Shown in pieces: positions 9,062 through 17,450 of a DNA stretch of 64,000 nucleotides (its first letter is position 1; every line of letters starts with the position of its first letter). The DNA is from Fontisubflavum oceani (lineage in GTDB: Bacteria > Pseudomonadota > Alphaproteobacteria > Rhodobacterales > Rhodobacteraceae), in assembly GCF_030407165.1 (NCBI RefSeq), contig NZ_CP129111.1, positions 3,528,880 to 3,592,879 of the forward strand, written 5' to 3'. Below the pieces are notes generated by a model, which had not been told where the DNA came from, made no database searches, and saw only the letters and a program-made list of their open reading frames with translations. Made by a program: the position numbers and the translations under genes.

Positions 9062-9583
9062 CAAGATGTGTGTGGTAGTACCACACCTCTTGAGAAGGGG
9101 CTGCTGCGCTCCCCCGTTCTATCCCCCTCAGCCAGTGATCACGGCAGGCATTGAGCCTTCTATGATCACCAAACATATCGCTGTTTGATCCCTCGTCGGG
9201 GAGATGTCATCTCTCCCCAACACCCCATAGACCAACCGTCTGCCGATTGGATGCGCACCACCGTTTCATCGGTGGACCAGACCACGGGGCTATCGCGCCC
9301 CATTGGATGCCCACTCGCAGGACTTGGAGATTTGCCTCTCCACCTGCACAGACCCATGCACCACCGGATCAGTCCGTTGGATCACTGTGCGGGGCTGCCG
9401 CCCCCGCGTAGATCAAAGGGTGGGTCCTCGCCATGCTCGCTTCATCTGCATTGCAGCTGCGCGTGGCTCTGGTCCCAGGCTGTGCCTGCCTTTGATCTTT
9501 GCACCCCCACTCCTCGGCGGAAGCCAGACGGTTGCAGGAGCAAACCGCCCATGGAGATTTCTTCATCCGTAGGATCGATGAAG
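9062..9583. ncRNA. Candidate large structured RNA (dense nested stem-loops, no credible ORF)
   Basis: About 520 nt between two minus-strand genes is packed with perfect inverted repeats. A 9-bp pair, 9234-9242 with 9525-9533, encloses local hairpins at 9258-9275, 9286-9301, 9317-9347 (two stacked 5-bp stems) and 9391-9404. It also encloses a second 9-bp closing pair, 9411-9419 with 9489-9497, which holds smaller hairpins at 9446-9456 and 9476-9488. Flanking hairpins lie at 9062-9092, 9097-9114, 9135-9169, 9198-9218 and 9561-9583. One stem (9516-9525) is capped by GGAA, a GNRA loop, on the plus strand. The nesting is what an ornate RNA would show; strand, ends and function are unknown. The block seems more GC-rich than its neighbours. 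Confidence 0.5.
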
Positions 9584-9594
9584 TTGTTGCAGTC

Positions 9595-10353
9595 TTAAGA
9601 GCTGTGAGAACGCCGCTTCAAAGTTCCAATGCAGAGCATCACACAACCGTAAACCGCAACGCTCGAAGCCAGCCAAAACAACATCTTCTCGCCCTCAAGC
9701 GCATTGGCAAAGCCCTGGAAATTGACCATCTCGACATACAGGAAATAGGCCCCGTATCCGAAAAGACCCATCAGTCCAATATTCAACCACGGGTTCATAA
9801 GGAAGCGGGCTAAGACTTTATCTGGGTTCTCGCTGATCCAGACTTTGGACTGATCTCCAATCGGATCATGCGAAATACCTTCCATATAGTATGGAAAGCT
9901 CATCCGTTTCTGATCCACTTGGCCAGTCTCAATAAACTGCTGTACCGCTTCAAGGCTGGCGACACGATCTGTCTCTTCTGGGATACTGATGAAGCACTCA
10001 GGTGCTGCTGTCGAAGCAACTGCTACTACTAAACCGGAAGCTTTTTCCGCTTTTCTCCGTTCCAGACTGTTTCGCAGTCCTGTCCCCATCGCAGCGCCAG
10101 CGTTATGTGCGCCTTGAAGAATGCCAGCCCCACCATTGCCTGACACGAACTGTGCTGCCTCAACAGTTCGGCTATGCACCGAACGGATTTTGTCTCGGGG
10201 CACTTTCAACGCGGTCCAACTGCGGTTCGGTTCTTTCCAGAAGACGATGATGATGCCCGCTTTGGCGTCTATGGCAAAGCCACCAGTCTTTCTGACGAGG
10301 CCATAATCCAGCTTCCGAATCGAGTGAAAGTTGAACTTTTCGATGCGCTCCAT
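9595..10353 (-). CDS. Unrecognised protein with two C-terminal membrane helices
   Basis: A 252-residue protein. The N-terminal 90 residues are beta-rich (GGFAIDAKAGIIIVFWKEPN), followed by a glycine/alanine-rich stretch (GGAGILQGAHNAGAAMGTG) and a charged segment. Residues about 190-245 carry two hydrophobic helices (NIGLMGLFGYGAYFLYVEMV and LFWLASSVAVYGCVMLC) and a basic tail, so the bulk probably lies in the cytoplasm. I do not recognise the family. It is divergent from the small recombinase and has a palindromic site in its upstream region. Confidence 0.7.
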   Translation of the reverse strand: MERIEKFNFHSIRKLDYGLVRKTGGFAIDAKAGIIIVFWKEPNRSWTALKVPRDKIRSVHSRTVEAAQFVSGNGGAGILQGAHNAGAAMGTGLRNSLERRKAEKASGLVVAVASTAAPECFISIPEETDRVASLEAVQQFIETGQVDQKRMSFPYYMEGISHDPIGDQSKVWISENPDKVLARFLMNPWLNIGLMGLFGYGAYFLYVEMVNFQGFANALEGEKMLFWLASSVAVYGCVMLCIGTLKRRSHSS

Positions 10354-10379
10354 GGCATACCCTTAGCAACTGTTTGGAG

Positions 10380-10522
10380 TTGCAAAGGGGTCCCTTTTCT
10401 TAGTCTCAGTTATGCAGGCGACGCACACAGCTTTCTGGAGTTTTCCACAGTAATTTCAGGTGCATAGAGTTGCCGTCAGACTAAGGTGGAATTGGCTTGC
10501 AAAGGGACCCCTTTATGCAAGC
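10380..10522. promoter_or_regulatory. Paired palindromic sites between divergent genes
   Basis: TTGCAAAGGG occurs at 10380-10389 and again at 10498-10507. The first copy continues into the dyad AAAGGGGTCCCTTT (10384-10397), and the second into its reverse complement AAAGGGACCCCTTT (10501-10514), which is itself nested between GCTTGCA (10495-10501) and TGCAAGC (10516-10522). Two related dyads about 117 bp apart between divergent genes are typical of operators or of a resolvase res-type site. Confidence 0.55.
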
Positions 10523-10580
10523 TGATAACCAAGCAAAAACCGCTACTTGCCGAGACAAAATGACTCACCACCCTAGAGGA

Positions 10581-11087
10581 ATGAGTTCGAACATCCACGA
10601 TCGGCATCAATCGAAACACCGGCGAAAAATTGGATATGTCCGCGTATCCGATGCCGATCAAAGCGAGGCATTACAGGTTGATGCTTTGATCAAGGCAGGA
10701 TGCGTCAAACTATTCACCGATCATGGCTTATCAGGCGCGAAGCGACGCCGACCCGGATTGGAGGCGATGCTGGACGATCTCCAAGCCAACGATACACTGA
10801 CAGTCTGGAAGCTGGACAGGCTAGGCCGCTCAACCATTCACCTGCTCTCTATCCTCGAAGAACTGCAGACGCGGAACATCCATTTCCATGCCATCACGCA
10901 GGGCATCGACACATCCACAGCCGTAGGTCGTATGATCTTTGGTCAGTTAGTGGTGTTTGCTGAATACGAACGCTCTCTGATCTCAGAGCGCACCAAAGCG
11001 GGCATGGCAGCAGCCAAAGCCAGGGGCGTGCATGTGGGACGGCCTAGGTCTGGTCAAAAAAGTCAACAAATTGTATCCAGTTGTTGA
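10581..11087 (+). CDS. Small serine recombinase (resolvase/invertase), lacking its C-terminal HTH
   Basis: About 168 residues. The catalytic domain is complete: IGYVRVSDADQS holds the nucleophilic serine, followed by DHGLSGAKRRRPGL, VWKLDRLGRSTIHLL and FAEYERSLISERTKAGM. After GRPRS, where family members carry a roughly 40-residue helix-turn-helix, the frame ends within ten residues, and neither other frame supplies the missing part. The start is uncertain; in-frame ATGs at 10515, 10560 and 10581 are all weakly supported. Without the HTH, DNA recognition would be weak, so this may be a decayed or partner-dependent recombinase. Confidence 0.75.
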   Translation: MSSNIHDRHQSKHRRKIGYVRVSDADQSEALQVDALIKAGCVKLFTDHGLSGAKRRRPGLEAMLDDLQANDTLTVWKLDRLGRSTIHLLSILEELQTRNIHFHAITQGIDTSTAVGRMIFGQLVVFAEYERSLISERTKAGMAAAKARGVHVGRPRSGQKSQQIVSSC

Positions 11088-11109
11088 CCATTGCCCTTCG
11101 AGAACACAC

Positions 11110-11613
11110 ATGCCCCGAACCTACGAAACGACGACACCAACCGACAGCGATGCAATCCGCGAAGAACAATCTGGTGTCGTTCTACAATTCAGAAACACCC
11201 CGGACGCATTAAGGCGTCTTTCCGAGCGTTCTAATGAAAATACAAACTACGACAGAGAGCGAGATCACCTGCGTTCAGAAATGGGGTTTCAGAAGCATCG
11301 TCACTTTGCTGAAGCCCGGGCGATGGATCGGATTCTCGCACTTGAACTCCAAGCCATTGAAAAATTTCCCATTGAACGCATCCTCACAGCAACTGATCCT
11401 GAAGAGAACCAAGCGTTGTATGAAGAAATCTGCCAGATCGAGAATAGCTATATCAACCAACTCATTACCCTTGACTACGAAGCCGGAGCGGAGTTTGGAG
11501 CTCAGCGGGGTCTGTCACGCATCAATTTGGAAAAATTCTTTCTCTCAAAGGTAGAATTGTGTTACGCTAAAGGTATAAAATTAAACAAAAAAATATTGAC
11601 GACCATATTTTGA
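11110..11613 (+). CDS. Unrecognised charged, mostly helical protein
   Basis: A 167-residue protein beginning MPRTYETTTPTDSDAIREEQ. The middle is rich in E, R and N with predicted long helices (DRERDHLRSEMGFQKHRHFA; AMDRILALELQAIEKFPIER). No signal peptide, membrane segment or known motif is visible. Its stop overlaps the next start, so the two genes are probably co-translated. It follows the small recombinase by about 20 nt and may share its transcript. Function unknown. Confidence 0.6.
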   Translation: MPRTYETTTPTDSDAIREEQSGVVLQFRNTPDALRRLSERSNENTNYDRERDHLRSEMGFQKHRHFAEARAMDRILALELQAIEKFPIERILTATDPEENQALYEEICQIENSYINQLITLDYEAGAEFGAQRGLSRINLEKFFLSKVELCYAKGIKLNKKILTTIF

Positions 11614-12098
11614 CGAATACGGAACTACGGCTGAACGATTTAAAAAAGCAAATCCGCCATTTCTTCAACGAGGCGCGGAAAATTGGTCGAAATGAACCCG
11701 AAACTTTCCGATCTTTCGCAAATGATGTGGCAGTTCTAACCACAGAAGACATAGAGCCAGCAGTACCCATTCCAACTAAAGCACCCGAACTTTACAAAGA
11801 TCGAAAGAATAAGTCTGAGAAACCCGAAGCCTTCCTTGAGCGCGTCTATGAAGGTCTCACAGGCACACCTGAACGTCCCGCAAAGATCGTCAGAAGTCAC
11901 ATCAAGGCATTGGACCATCGGCTTTATGAGGCTTTGTATAAGCGTCGAAAAATAATTGATAATTTCGAGACCCTACTTCCCCCATCACAAGGCAAATCGG
12001 TGGACGACCTAAGTGTGTCACCGTCGGAATTTATGAACCGATACCGAGAGAGAGACGCTGCCAGAAAACGGCAATATCGAAAAAGTAATATGTCCTAG
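11610..12098 (+). CDS. Unrecognised basic protein
   Basis: A 162-residue protein read from a TTG that overlaps the stop of the preceding gene, ending in a strongly basic tail (RYRERDAARKRQYRKSNMS). It is helical and charged throughout, with no recognised domain. TTG is a rare start, but overlap coupling with the gene before supports it. The basic tail would suit nucleic-acid binding; that is inference. Confidence 0.55.
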   Translation: MTNTELRLNDLKKQIRHFFNEARKIGRNEPETFRSFANDVAVLTTEDIEPAVPIPTKAPELYKDRKNKSEKPEAFLERVYEGLTGTPERPAKIVRSHIKALDHRLYEALYKRRKIIDNFETLLPPSQGKSVDDLSVSPSEFMNRYRERDAARKRQYRKSNMS

Positions 12099-12183
12099 GA
12101 CAGTTAACTTAATGAGAATCTTCTTCTAGCTTCTCTGGGCATAGGCGCTGTGCGGTGCAGCGTCTTTAGCTCGGGAGAACCCC

Positions 12184-12351
12184 ATGACTTACAAGACCAA
12201 TGAACCTGCTTGGAAAAGCGGCTACAATGGCAACCAAGCGCCTTCCAGCGGGACGCCTCACCAGCAGTTCCAACACGAGCAAGGCCGCCTGCAAAAACTC
12301 GCAGAACAGCAAAAGGCGCACGAAAAAGCCTGGAAGAAAAAGACTTCGTAA
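12184..12351 (+). CDS. Very small glutamine/lysine-rich protein (55 residues)
   Basis: ATG preceded by GGGAG at a 4-5 nt spacing, encoding MTYKTNEPAWKSGYNGNQAP and then a Q/E/K/A-rich helix ending KAWKKKTS. The second half looks like a short coiled coil. It lies directly ahead of the transfer genes on the same strand. I do not recognise it. A GACGGC/GCCGTC inverted repeat lies just after its stop. Confidence 0.55.
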   Translation: MTYKTNEPAWKSGYNGNQAPSSGTPHQQFQHEQGRLQKLAEQQKAHEKAWKKKTS

Positions 12352-12415
12352 CAGTCTTTGACGGCTCCGACCTGATGGGGCCGTCATCCCCCCCAAAAAA
12401 CTTGTGGTGAAACCC

Positions 12416-12784
12416 ATGCTGCACTTGACGAATGTTGGGGCGGTCGCGATGGCGCTCGTCTTGTTTCAAACAGCAACTCTGGTCATTGGTGGTCACATCG
12501 CCAAAGAAACATTAGCAGGGTTCTACGACGCATTTCCCCAGTGGTGGCAGCGCATGTTGATCGTTATCGTGCCGCTTTCTGGCTTGGGCAACTTGCTCGC
12601 AGCCTATGCCTTTCAGGCACCTGTTGTTGCGGGTGTTTCGTTTTTAGTTATGGGCCTGTGGTCGCCAATCTTGATGGCCTTGATTATTCAGGGACGTGGC
12701 TTTTCGGGCATTGACCTTCTCATCATGATCGCAATTTCGTGCCTGGGCCTGTGGCTCGGCGTTCGCCTGGAAGCCACACAATGA
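12416..12784 (+). CDS. Small integral membrane protein ahead of the coupling protein
   Basis: About 122 residues with four hydrophobic helices (NVGAVAMALVLFQTATLVIG; MLIVIVPLSGLGNLLAAYAF; VAGVSFLVMGLWSPILMALI; DLLIMIAISCLGLWLGVRL). GTG codons 3 and 4 codons upstream are alternative starts. Its TGA overlaps the ATG of the coupling protein (ATGA). VirD4/TraG proteins normally have N-terminal membrane helices, and the one downstream does not, so this protein may provide the membrane anchor in trans. That role is inferred. Confidence 0.7.
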   Translation: MLHLTNVGAVAMALVLFQTATLVIGGHIAKETLAGFYDAFPQWWQRMLIVIVPLSGLGNLLAAYAFQAPVVAGVSFLVMGLWSPILMALIIQGRGFSGIDLLIMIAISCLGLWLGVRLEATQ

Positions 12785-14298
12785 TAAAGTTCAACGACCT
12801 TCCTCGAGGCCTTCCCGGCACCAATACATCAAGCGATACGGCCCCTCGTGCTCTCTGGGTCGATCCAAAGGAACTGAGCTCACATCCGAATTGGACATAT
12901 GAAGCAGGCAAAGTGTTTCTTGGCTCCTCTTGCGAGAAACCCATTGGCTTGAGCGATAATCGTCACTTGCTAACCATTGCCGGGTCCCGAACTGGCAAAG
13001 GCACCTCAGCGATTGTGCCAAACCTTCTGATGTATCCAGGATCAGTCCTTGTTCTTGACCCCAAAGGCGAAAACGCCACGCTGACAGCCGAGCGACGGGG
13101 CAAAGGTCGGCGCATCAAAGATGGTGGCCTTTGCCATGACGTCTATGTCATTGATCCGTTTGGTGTTGCACAAGTTGACCAGGATTATCGTGCGGGGTTC
13201 AATCCACTGGCTGGGCTTGATCCGGCAAGCGATGACTGCATTGATGAATGTGATGCGATTGCTGACGCGCTCGTCGTCGAGGAAGGCAATAGCAATAATC
13301 GATACTTCTATGATGCTGCACGACTGGCTTTGCGCGTATACATCGCTTTTGTAGCAGCTTACCCTCAGATCAAGGAGAGGTCGCTCAACGAGGTCAAACG
13401 ACTGATCTTCGCGCCCCGCATCGCAGTTGACCCTGACAAATACAAAGATGGATCGATCCCGGACATCAATAGCCCGGAAATATGCTTCGACGAATTGAAC
13501 GGTTTGATGGCGGCCCGCCCGGACTTCGCCTTTGGTATCCCTTATGAAGCCGCATCGATGTTGTTGAGCCTTGGTGATCGCGAGTTTGGCAGTGTCATGT
13601 CAACGATCCAAAACCAGCTCGGCTTTATCTCATCACCGCCAATGGCCCGCACGCTTGCTGGCGGATCACGCGCACCTGACCTGACCACATGGAAGAGTGG
13701 TGGCAGTTCAGTCTATCTCTGCTTGCCAGCAGGTCGGTTGCATCGACATGCACGATTTTTCAGGCTGTTCATCAACCGTCTGATGAACGCGATTGAAACC
13801 AACCCAACTGTTCCGGACGTGCCTGCTCTCATGATTTTGGATGAGATGCACGTTCTCGGCCACATGAAGGCATTGGAAACCGCTGCCGGATTAATCGCGG
13901 GTTTTGGGGTGCGTATTTGGTCTTTCTTTCAGGACTTATCGCAGTTGAAAGATATCTATGGCGACCGCTGGGAAACGTTCCTCGGCAACGCGTCTGTGTT
14001 TCAGACGTTCGGGCTCAACGATATGGGATCGCTCAAATACATCTCAGAGCGTCTTGGACAATCCGGTATGCTGAAAGTGTCTCAGGGTGAGCAGACCACA
14101 AACCAGGCAGCGGCTGGGTTTACAGGCCAATCGCGCAGTGTGGAAGGAGCACCACTTCTTACACCGGACGAGGTTGCAGCGTTCTTCTCGCGTCAATCAG
14201 GCAACCAGCTCATCATCTATCCGGGTGTGAGCCCCATTTTTCTGAAGCGCGTTCCCTATACTGACACAAGCTTTGACGACATGAGACCGCAGCTATGA
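12781..14298 (+). CDS. VirD4/TraG-family type IV coupling protein (conjugative DNA ATPase)
   Basis: A 505-residue protein. Walker A is AGSRTGKGTSAIVPNLL (about 67-83), followed by VLVLDPKGENATLTAERRG, and Walker B is ALMILDEMHVLGHM; the late motif FFQDLSQLKDIYG completes the TraG/VirD4 signature. These ATPases link the relaxase-DNA complex to a type IV secretion channel. Usual members are 600 residues or more with N-terminal membrane helices; this one starts almost at the ATPase domain, and the preceding small membrane gene overlaps it. No channel genes are in the window, so transfer would depend on a helper element. Confidence 0.9.
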   Translation: MIKFNDLPRGLPGTNTSSDTAPRALWVDPKELSSHPNWTYEAGKVFLGSSCEKPIGLSDNRHLLTIAGSRTGKGTSAIVPNLLMYPGSVLVLDPKGENATLTAERRGKGRRIKDGGLCHDVYVIDPFGVAQVDQDYRAGFNPLAGLDPASDDCIDECDAIADALVVEEGNSNNRYFYDAARLALRVYIAFVAAYPQIKERSLNEVKRLIFAPRIAVDPDKYKDGSIPDINSPEICFDELNGLMAARPDFAFGIPYEAASMLLSLGDREFGSVMSTIQNQLGFISSPPMARTLAGGSRAPDLTTWKSGGSSVYLCLPAGRLHRHARFFRLFINRLMNAIETNPTVPDVPALMILDEMHVLGHMKALETAAGLIAGFGVRIWSFFQDLSQLKDIYGDRWETFLGNASVFQTFGLNDMGSLKYISERLGQSGMLKVSQGEQTTNQAAAGFTGQSRSVEGAPLLTPDEVAAFFSRQSGNQLIIYPGVSPIFLKRVPYTDTSFDDMRPQL

Positions 14299-15254
14299 TG
14301 CAGGAGTTTTTCTATCTTCTCGGACAAAACTTGCGCCAAAAGACGCCTGCAACTCTTGGTGTTTTGACGGGGCTGTTAGCGGTCGGCTTTATTGTCGGTG
14401 GTGTGATCGATGAGCTTTTCTGGACAGGGCCATTTGTTTTGGTGGTGTCAATTTTGGTGACCTTCTGGGCCGCATCGCGAGTCAAGCAGCTATCCTGGTT
14501 TTTCGGCGAACGAGAACAGCCAGTCTCTGACGAAGATCACTCAGCTACTAAAGGCAAAATTCGAGCCGACAGTTCAGACGACACAGCAGAGCATGCATCC
14601 CAACCATCTATCGCTGAGCCTGTTGAGCTCGCGGGTGCCCTCACGCCCCGTGAAGCACCGGTGGGAACGTCCGTTGTGTCTATTGCACCAGACCAAGCAG
14701 TCGTCCGGGTTAATTCTGTCATCCACTTTTGGTGCTGGTTTGCACCGCTCGCATTGGGTGCGGGTGCGTTTCTCGCAACGCCACTTGGGGCTCTGATCGG
14801 CTACCAACTCTATAAGCAGTCTGTGCCGTGGCATCAGTTTGAAGCCGAAGCCGCATTCTATGCAAGTTTTTGGGGTGGCACGCTCGTTTTCGGACTGTTC
14901 ATTGCGGCTGCAATCTGGAGCTACTTTGCCAACAGACCAAAGGTAAAGGTGCTCATCACACCGGACGCGATCCGTTACGGCGACATCCTGTTTGATCGCC
15001 GTCATGCAGCCGGATTGCGCATAGGCTACAAGTCACATGCCGCTGAACTCAAAGCCAACATTACGGATGATCGGTTCGGTGTCTCAAGGTTGCGGCTGGC
15101 CTACGGAAACTGGGGCGAAGACTTAAAATACATGGTCAACAGCTATCATGCCGATGAGATCGTGATCTGGTTAAACGGAATTATCAACAATGTCGGAGCC
15201 CCGCCACCAAAGCAGTATGATCCCAACAAAGGCACAAAACCGGAATTGCTGTAG
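14295..15254 (+). CDS. Membrane protein of the mobilisation cluster, unknown function
   Basis: A 319-residue protein overlapping the coupling-protein stop by 4 nt. There are two N-terminal helices (ATLGVLTGLLAVGFIVGGVI; FVLVVSILVTFWAASRV), a polar S/D/E-rich linker (about 75-135), then two more helices (WFAPLALGAGAFLATPLGAL; FWGGTLVFGLFIAAAIWSYF) and a soluble C-terminal domain of about 100 residues. The coupling and position suggest a partner of the coupling protein at the membrane. No family recognised. Confidence 0.7.
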   Translation: MMQEFFYLLGQNLRQKTPATLGVLTGLLAVGFIVGGVIDELFWTGPFVLVVSILVTFWAASRVKQLSWFFGEREQPVSDEDHSATKGKIRADSSDDTAEHASQPSIAEPVELAGALTPREAPVGTSVVSIAPDQAVVRVNSVIHFWCWFAPLALGAGAFLATPLGALIGYQLYKQSVPWHQFEAEAAFYASFWGGTLVFGLFIAAAIWSYFANRPKVKVLITPDAIRYGDILFDRRHAAGLRIGYKSHAAELKANITDDRFGVSRLRLAYGNWGEDLKYMVNSYHADEIVIWLNGIINNVGAPPPKQYDPNKGTKPELL

Positions 15255-15728
15255 TTACAAATCCGGTTCCTGAGACCGATCCTGTTTTATCTCGCTCGTG
15301 CGGTCTGACGCTCGCTTAAACGCTTTGGCAAAGTCACTGGCCGACACCTGACCTTGCTCTAGGTTCTCCTTTAACGCCTTGAGAGCGGCTTTTTCTTGTT
15401 CAGTGATAAGAACTTCGCCGCGCTTCATGCTCTCGGCATCCACAGCCTCATCGCCAGTTTCCACTGCGAAAACCGTGTCGTCTGGAAGCCCTTCAAGATA
15501 AGCTTTGCGCTGTTCTTCGGGGGAAAGTTCAGGTTCGCGCTGGCTATCGTCTTCGATGTATACCGTCACATCGATCTTGGTATAACCGCTGCTGCCATGA
15601 AAACCGAGTGTTGGGGCAATGACAGCGTTTCCCAGAGAACCACGGGGAGCTCTTTCCTTGTCGGCAACATGATTTGGCTTGTGTTTGCGATCAGTGTTTT
15701 CCTTGGCACCTTCATCATCATCTGCCAT
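15255..15728 (-). CDS. Unrecognised acidic soluble protein
   Basis: A 157-residue protein, very polar, opening MADDDEGAKENTDRKHKPNH and closing with charged helices (EQEKAALKALKENLEQG). It contains a possible beta segment (YTKIDVTVYIEDDS). It converges on the membrane protein gene, ending at the adjacent base. Function unknown. It could belong with the mobilisation operon further upstream on the same strand. Confidence 0.6.
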   Translation of the reverse strand: MADDDEGAKENTDRKHKPNHVADKERAPRGSLGNAVIAPTLGFHGSSGYTKIDVTVYIEDDSQREPELSPEEQRKAYLEGLPDDTVFAVETGDEAVDAESMKRGEVLITEQEKAALKALKENLEQGQVSASDFAKAFKRASDRTSEIKQDRSQEPDL

Positions 15729-15766
15729 TGAAAATCTCCGCTAAAGCTTCGGGTGTAGTTATGAAA

Positions 15767-16051
15767 CTAGCTGTCTGGGTCCAGGTCTTCTAGATCGGCA
15801 AGCATTGATGGATGTGCAGGAGGACACCAAGGCGGTCTTGGTTTGCCGTCGCGTTCGAACCTTAAGTAAACTTGGTGCACCGCATTTGCATATGCTGTAT
15901 CCCGGTCACCGTGTTCAGGTCGCATCGCGTGCTCAACGTCGGCTATGAATCGCGGTATGTTTCCTTTCATTTCCGTCTTCAGCCAATCAAGATAGGCCCA
16001 ACTTATCCGATCAAGTCTGATCGTGATTGTCTCTCCGAAAAGGCCTTCCAT
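15767..16051 (-). CDS. Unrecognised small protein
   Basis: A 94-residue protein beginning MEGLFGETITIRLDRISWAY and ending in a proline-rich acidic tail (PWCPPAHPSMLADLEDLDPD). No motif recognised. It lies between the relaxase gene and an acidic protein gene, all on the same strand, with gaps of 38 and 115 nt. Confidence 0.55.
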   Translation of the reverse strand: MEGLFGETITIRLDRISWAYLDWLKTEMKGNIPRFIADVEHAMRPEHGDRDTAYANAVHQVYLRFERDGKPRPPWCPPAHPSMLADLEDLDPDS

Positions 16052-16166
16052 TTGCCGCCCGACGACCTCACACGGGTCTTCATCAAAGTAGTCCCACCAT
16101 GTTTCTGAAATAATTATGAAAGTGTATCAGAACTCAGTATTTTTGCCAGCTTTTCATACGCTTACC

Positions 16167-17450
16167 TCATGGGGACAAGTCGATCTCATTTCGTTTTGAA
16201 GGGCCTCTCGCTCTGTCTTTTAGCTGACGTTGAAACCCAGCCACGAAACGCAACTGATCATAGACACTTCTCGCAAGCTCTGATCGTTCCTTTTGGTGTT
16301 GTCGCCGTTGGTCGCGAATTCGCTTTTGGAGCCCTTGCCGATCCTTCATCTGCGCAATCACGAGCCGATCCCGTTGATCCTGATCCCGATTGGCACAAAG
16401 GATTGCTTCACGTTCATTCTGGGCTTTGATTTTCGCATGATGGCCCGTCAGCCGATCAAACAGACCGCGCAGCCCACCATTGAGACGTACCATACGCGCT
16501 TTGTTTTCTGCATCCCATCGTTCAGATTGACAATCACGCAATCGTTTTCGCTCATCACGGTGGGCTTTGGTCATGATGCGGTGATCTTCACGCAGTGGTT
16601 CGAGTTCTGCTTCATGACGATCTTTCGTCTGTTCGATGTAGCCTCGCATTTGGGCGCAGACCTTGGACCGAATGAAGGATTTGGTTGCATCCACCGAAGG
16701 CAGATCATCAGGTGATCCAAGTTTGTCGCGCACGTCCTTGGTTTTGACACCTGTCCATTTGGGGATGGCATAGGCTTTGCCATCGACATCCAACGCGACA
16801 AATCCGCGACGGTCGCCTTTGGCGAGGAAGAACCCGCGTTCTTCAAGCGCATTCTTAAAACCGATTTGGCTGTCTGATCTCTCCCAGGCCTGCTGAAAGA
16901 CCTGTTTGATCTCTCTGGGATCAATGCCCTGCCGTTTGGCCTGTTGCCATTCTTCAAGTGTGAAGTTGAGTGGGCTTTTGTTGCCATAGGTCGCCAATCC
17001 TTCCGGCAGCACCCAGCCATGATCCAAAAACAGATCGCGCGCGACATTCCGCAATTTGTTTTTGTAATGGGGCAGATTGATCGCTTTCATCTCATCTACG
17101 TCGATACGTGACCAGACGACATGCGCATGAAGGCGACCTTCTTTCTCATGGATGACGATGGCACGGGATTGGTCGGACAAACCCAAGGCCTGTTCAGCCC
17201 GATCCGCTGCATCCAGGAAGTCTTGCTCCGTTGCGATATGCTGCTCTGGCGGGTTCAGGCTCAAAGAAAACAGATACTGTTTGCACTGCGTGGCCTTCGA
17301 GACTGCGTGCGTTTCTTTCAAAGCCCCATGCAGTGTCTCAGCCACAAATCCACGTAGCTCTACCAGCTCCACATGATCATTATCCCGATCATTCACCAGA
17401 TGATCTGCCAAAGCAGACGCACCTGCTCGCTGTGACCCAACGAGGATCAT
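16167..17450 (-). CDS. Relaxase/mobilisation nuclease (MobA/VirD2 type)
   Basis: A 427-residue protein whose ATG overlaps the MobC stop (ATGA); a 14-residue extension is possible but unneeded. The N-terminus MILVGSQRAGASALADHLVN and ELRGF are typical of the relaxase family common in alphaproteobacterial mobile elements. The metal-binding region reads IVIHEKEGRLHAHVVWSRID, with histidines at about 101, 108 and 110. The C-terminal half is a long basic coiled coil. It nicks at oriT and pilots the strand; the nearby coupling protein is its expected partner. Confidence 0.87.
   Translation of the reverse strand: MILVGSQRAGASALADHLVNDRDNDHVELVELRGFVAETLHGALKETHAVSKATQCKQYLFSLSLNPPEQHIATEQDFLDAADRAEQALGLSDQSRAIVIHEKEGRLHAHVVWSRIDVDEMKAINLPHYKNKLRNVARDLFLDHGWVLPEGLATYGNKSPLNFTLEEWQQAKRQGIDPREIKQVFQQAWERSDSQIGFKNALEERGFFLAKGDRRGFVALDVDGKAYAIPKWTGVKTKDVRDKLGSPDDLPSVDATKSFIRSKVCAQMRGYIEQTKDRHEAELEPLREDHRIMTKAHRDERKRLRDCQSERWDAENKARMVRLNGGLRGLFDRLTGHHAKIKAQNEREAILCANRDQDQRDRLVIAQMKDRQGLQKRIRDQRRQHQKERSELARSVYDQLRFVAGFQRQLKDRARGPSKRNEIDLSP

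Noticed and set aside
9185..9598. 137-codon plus-strand frame in the structured block
   Set aside because: It starts at TTG without a ribosome site, is proline- and cysteine-rich with no domain character, and its path follows the inverted repeats. RNA structure explains the region better.
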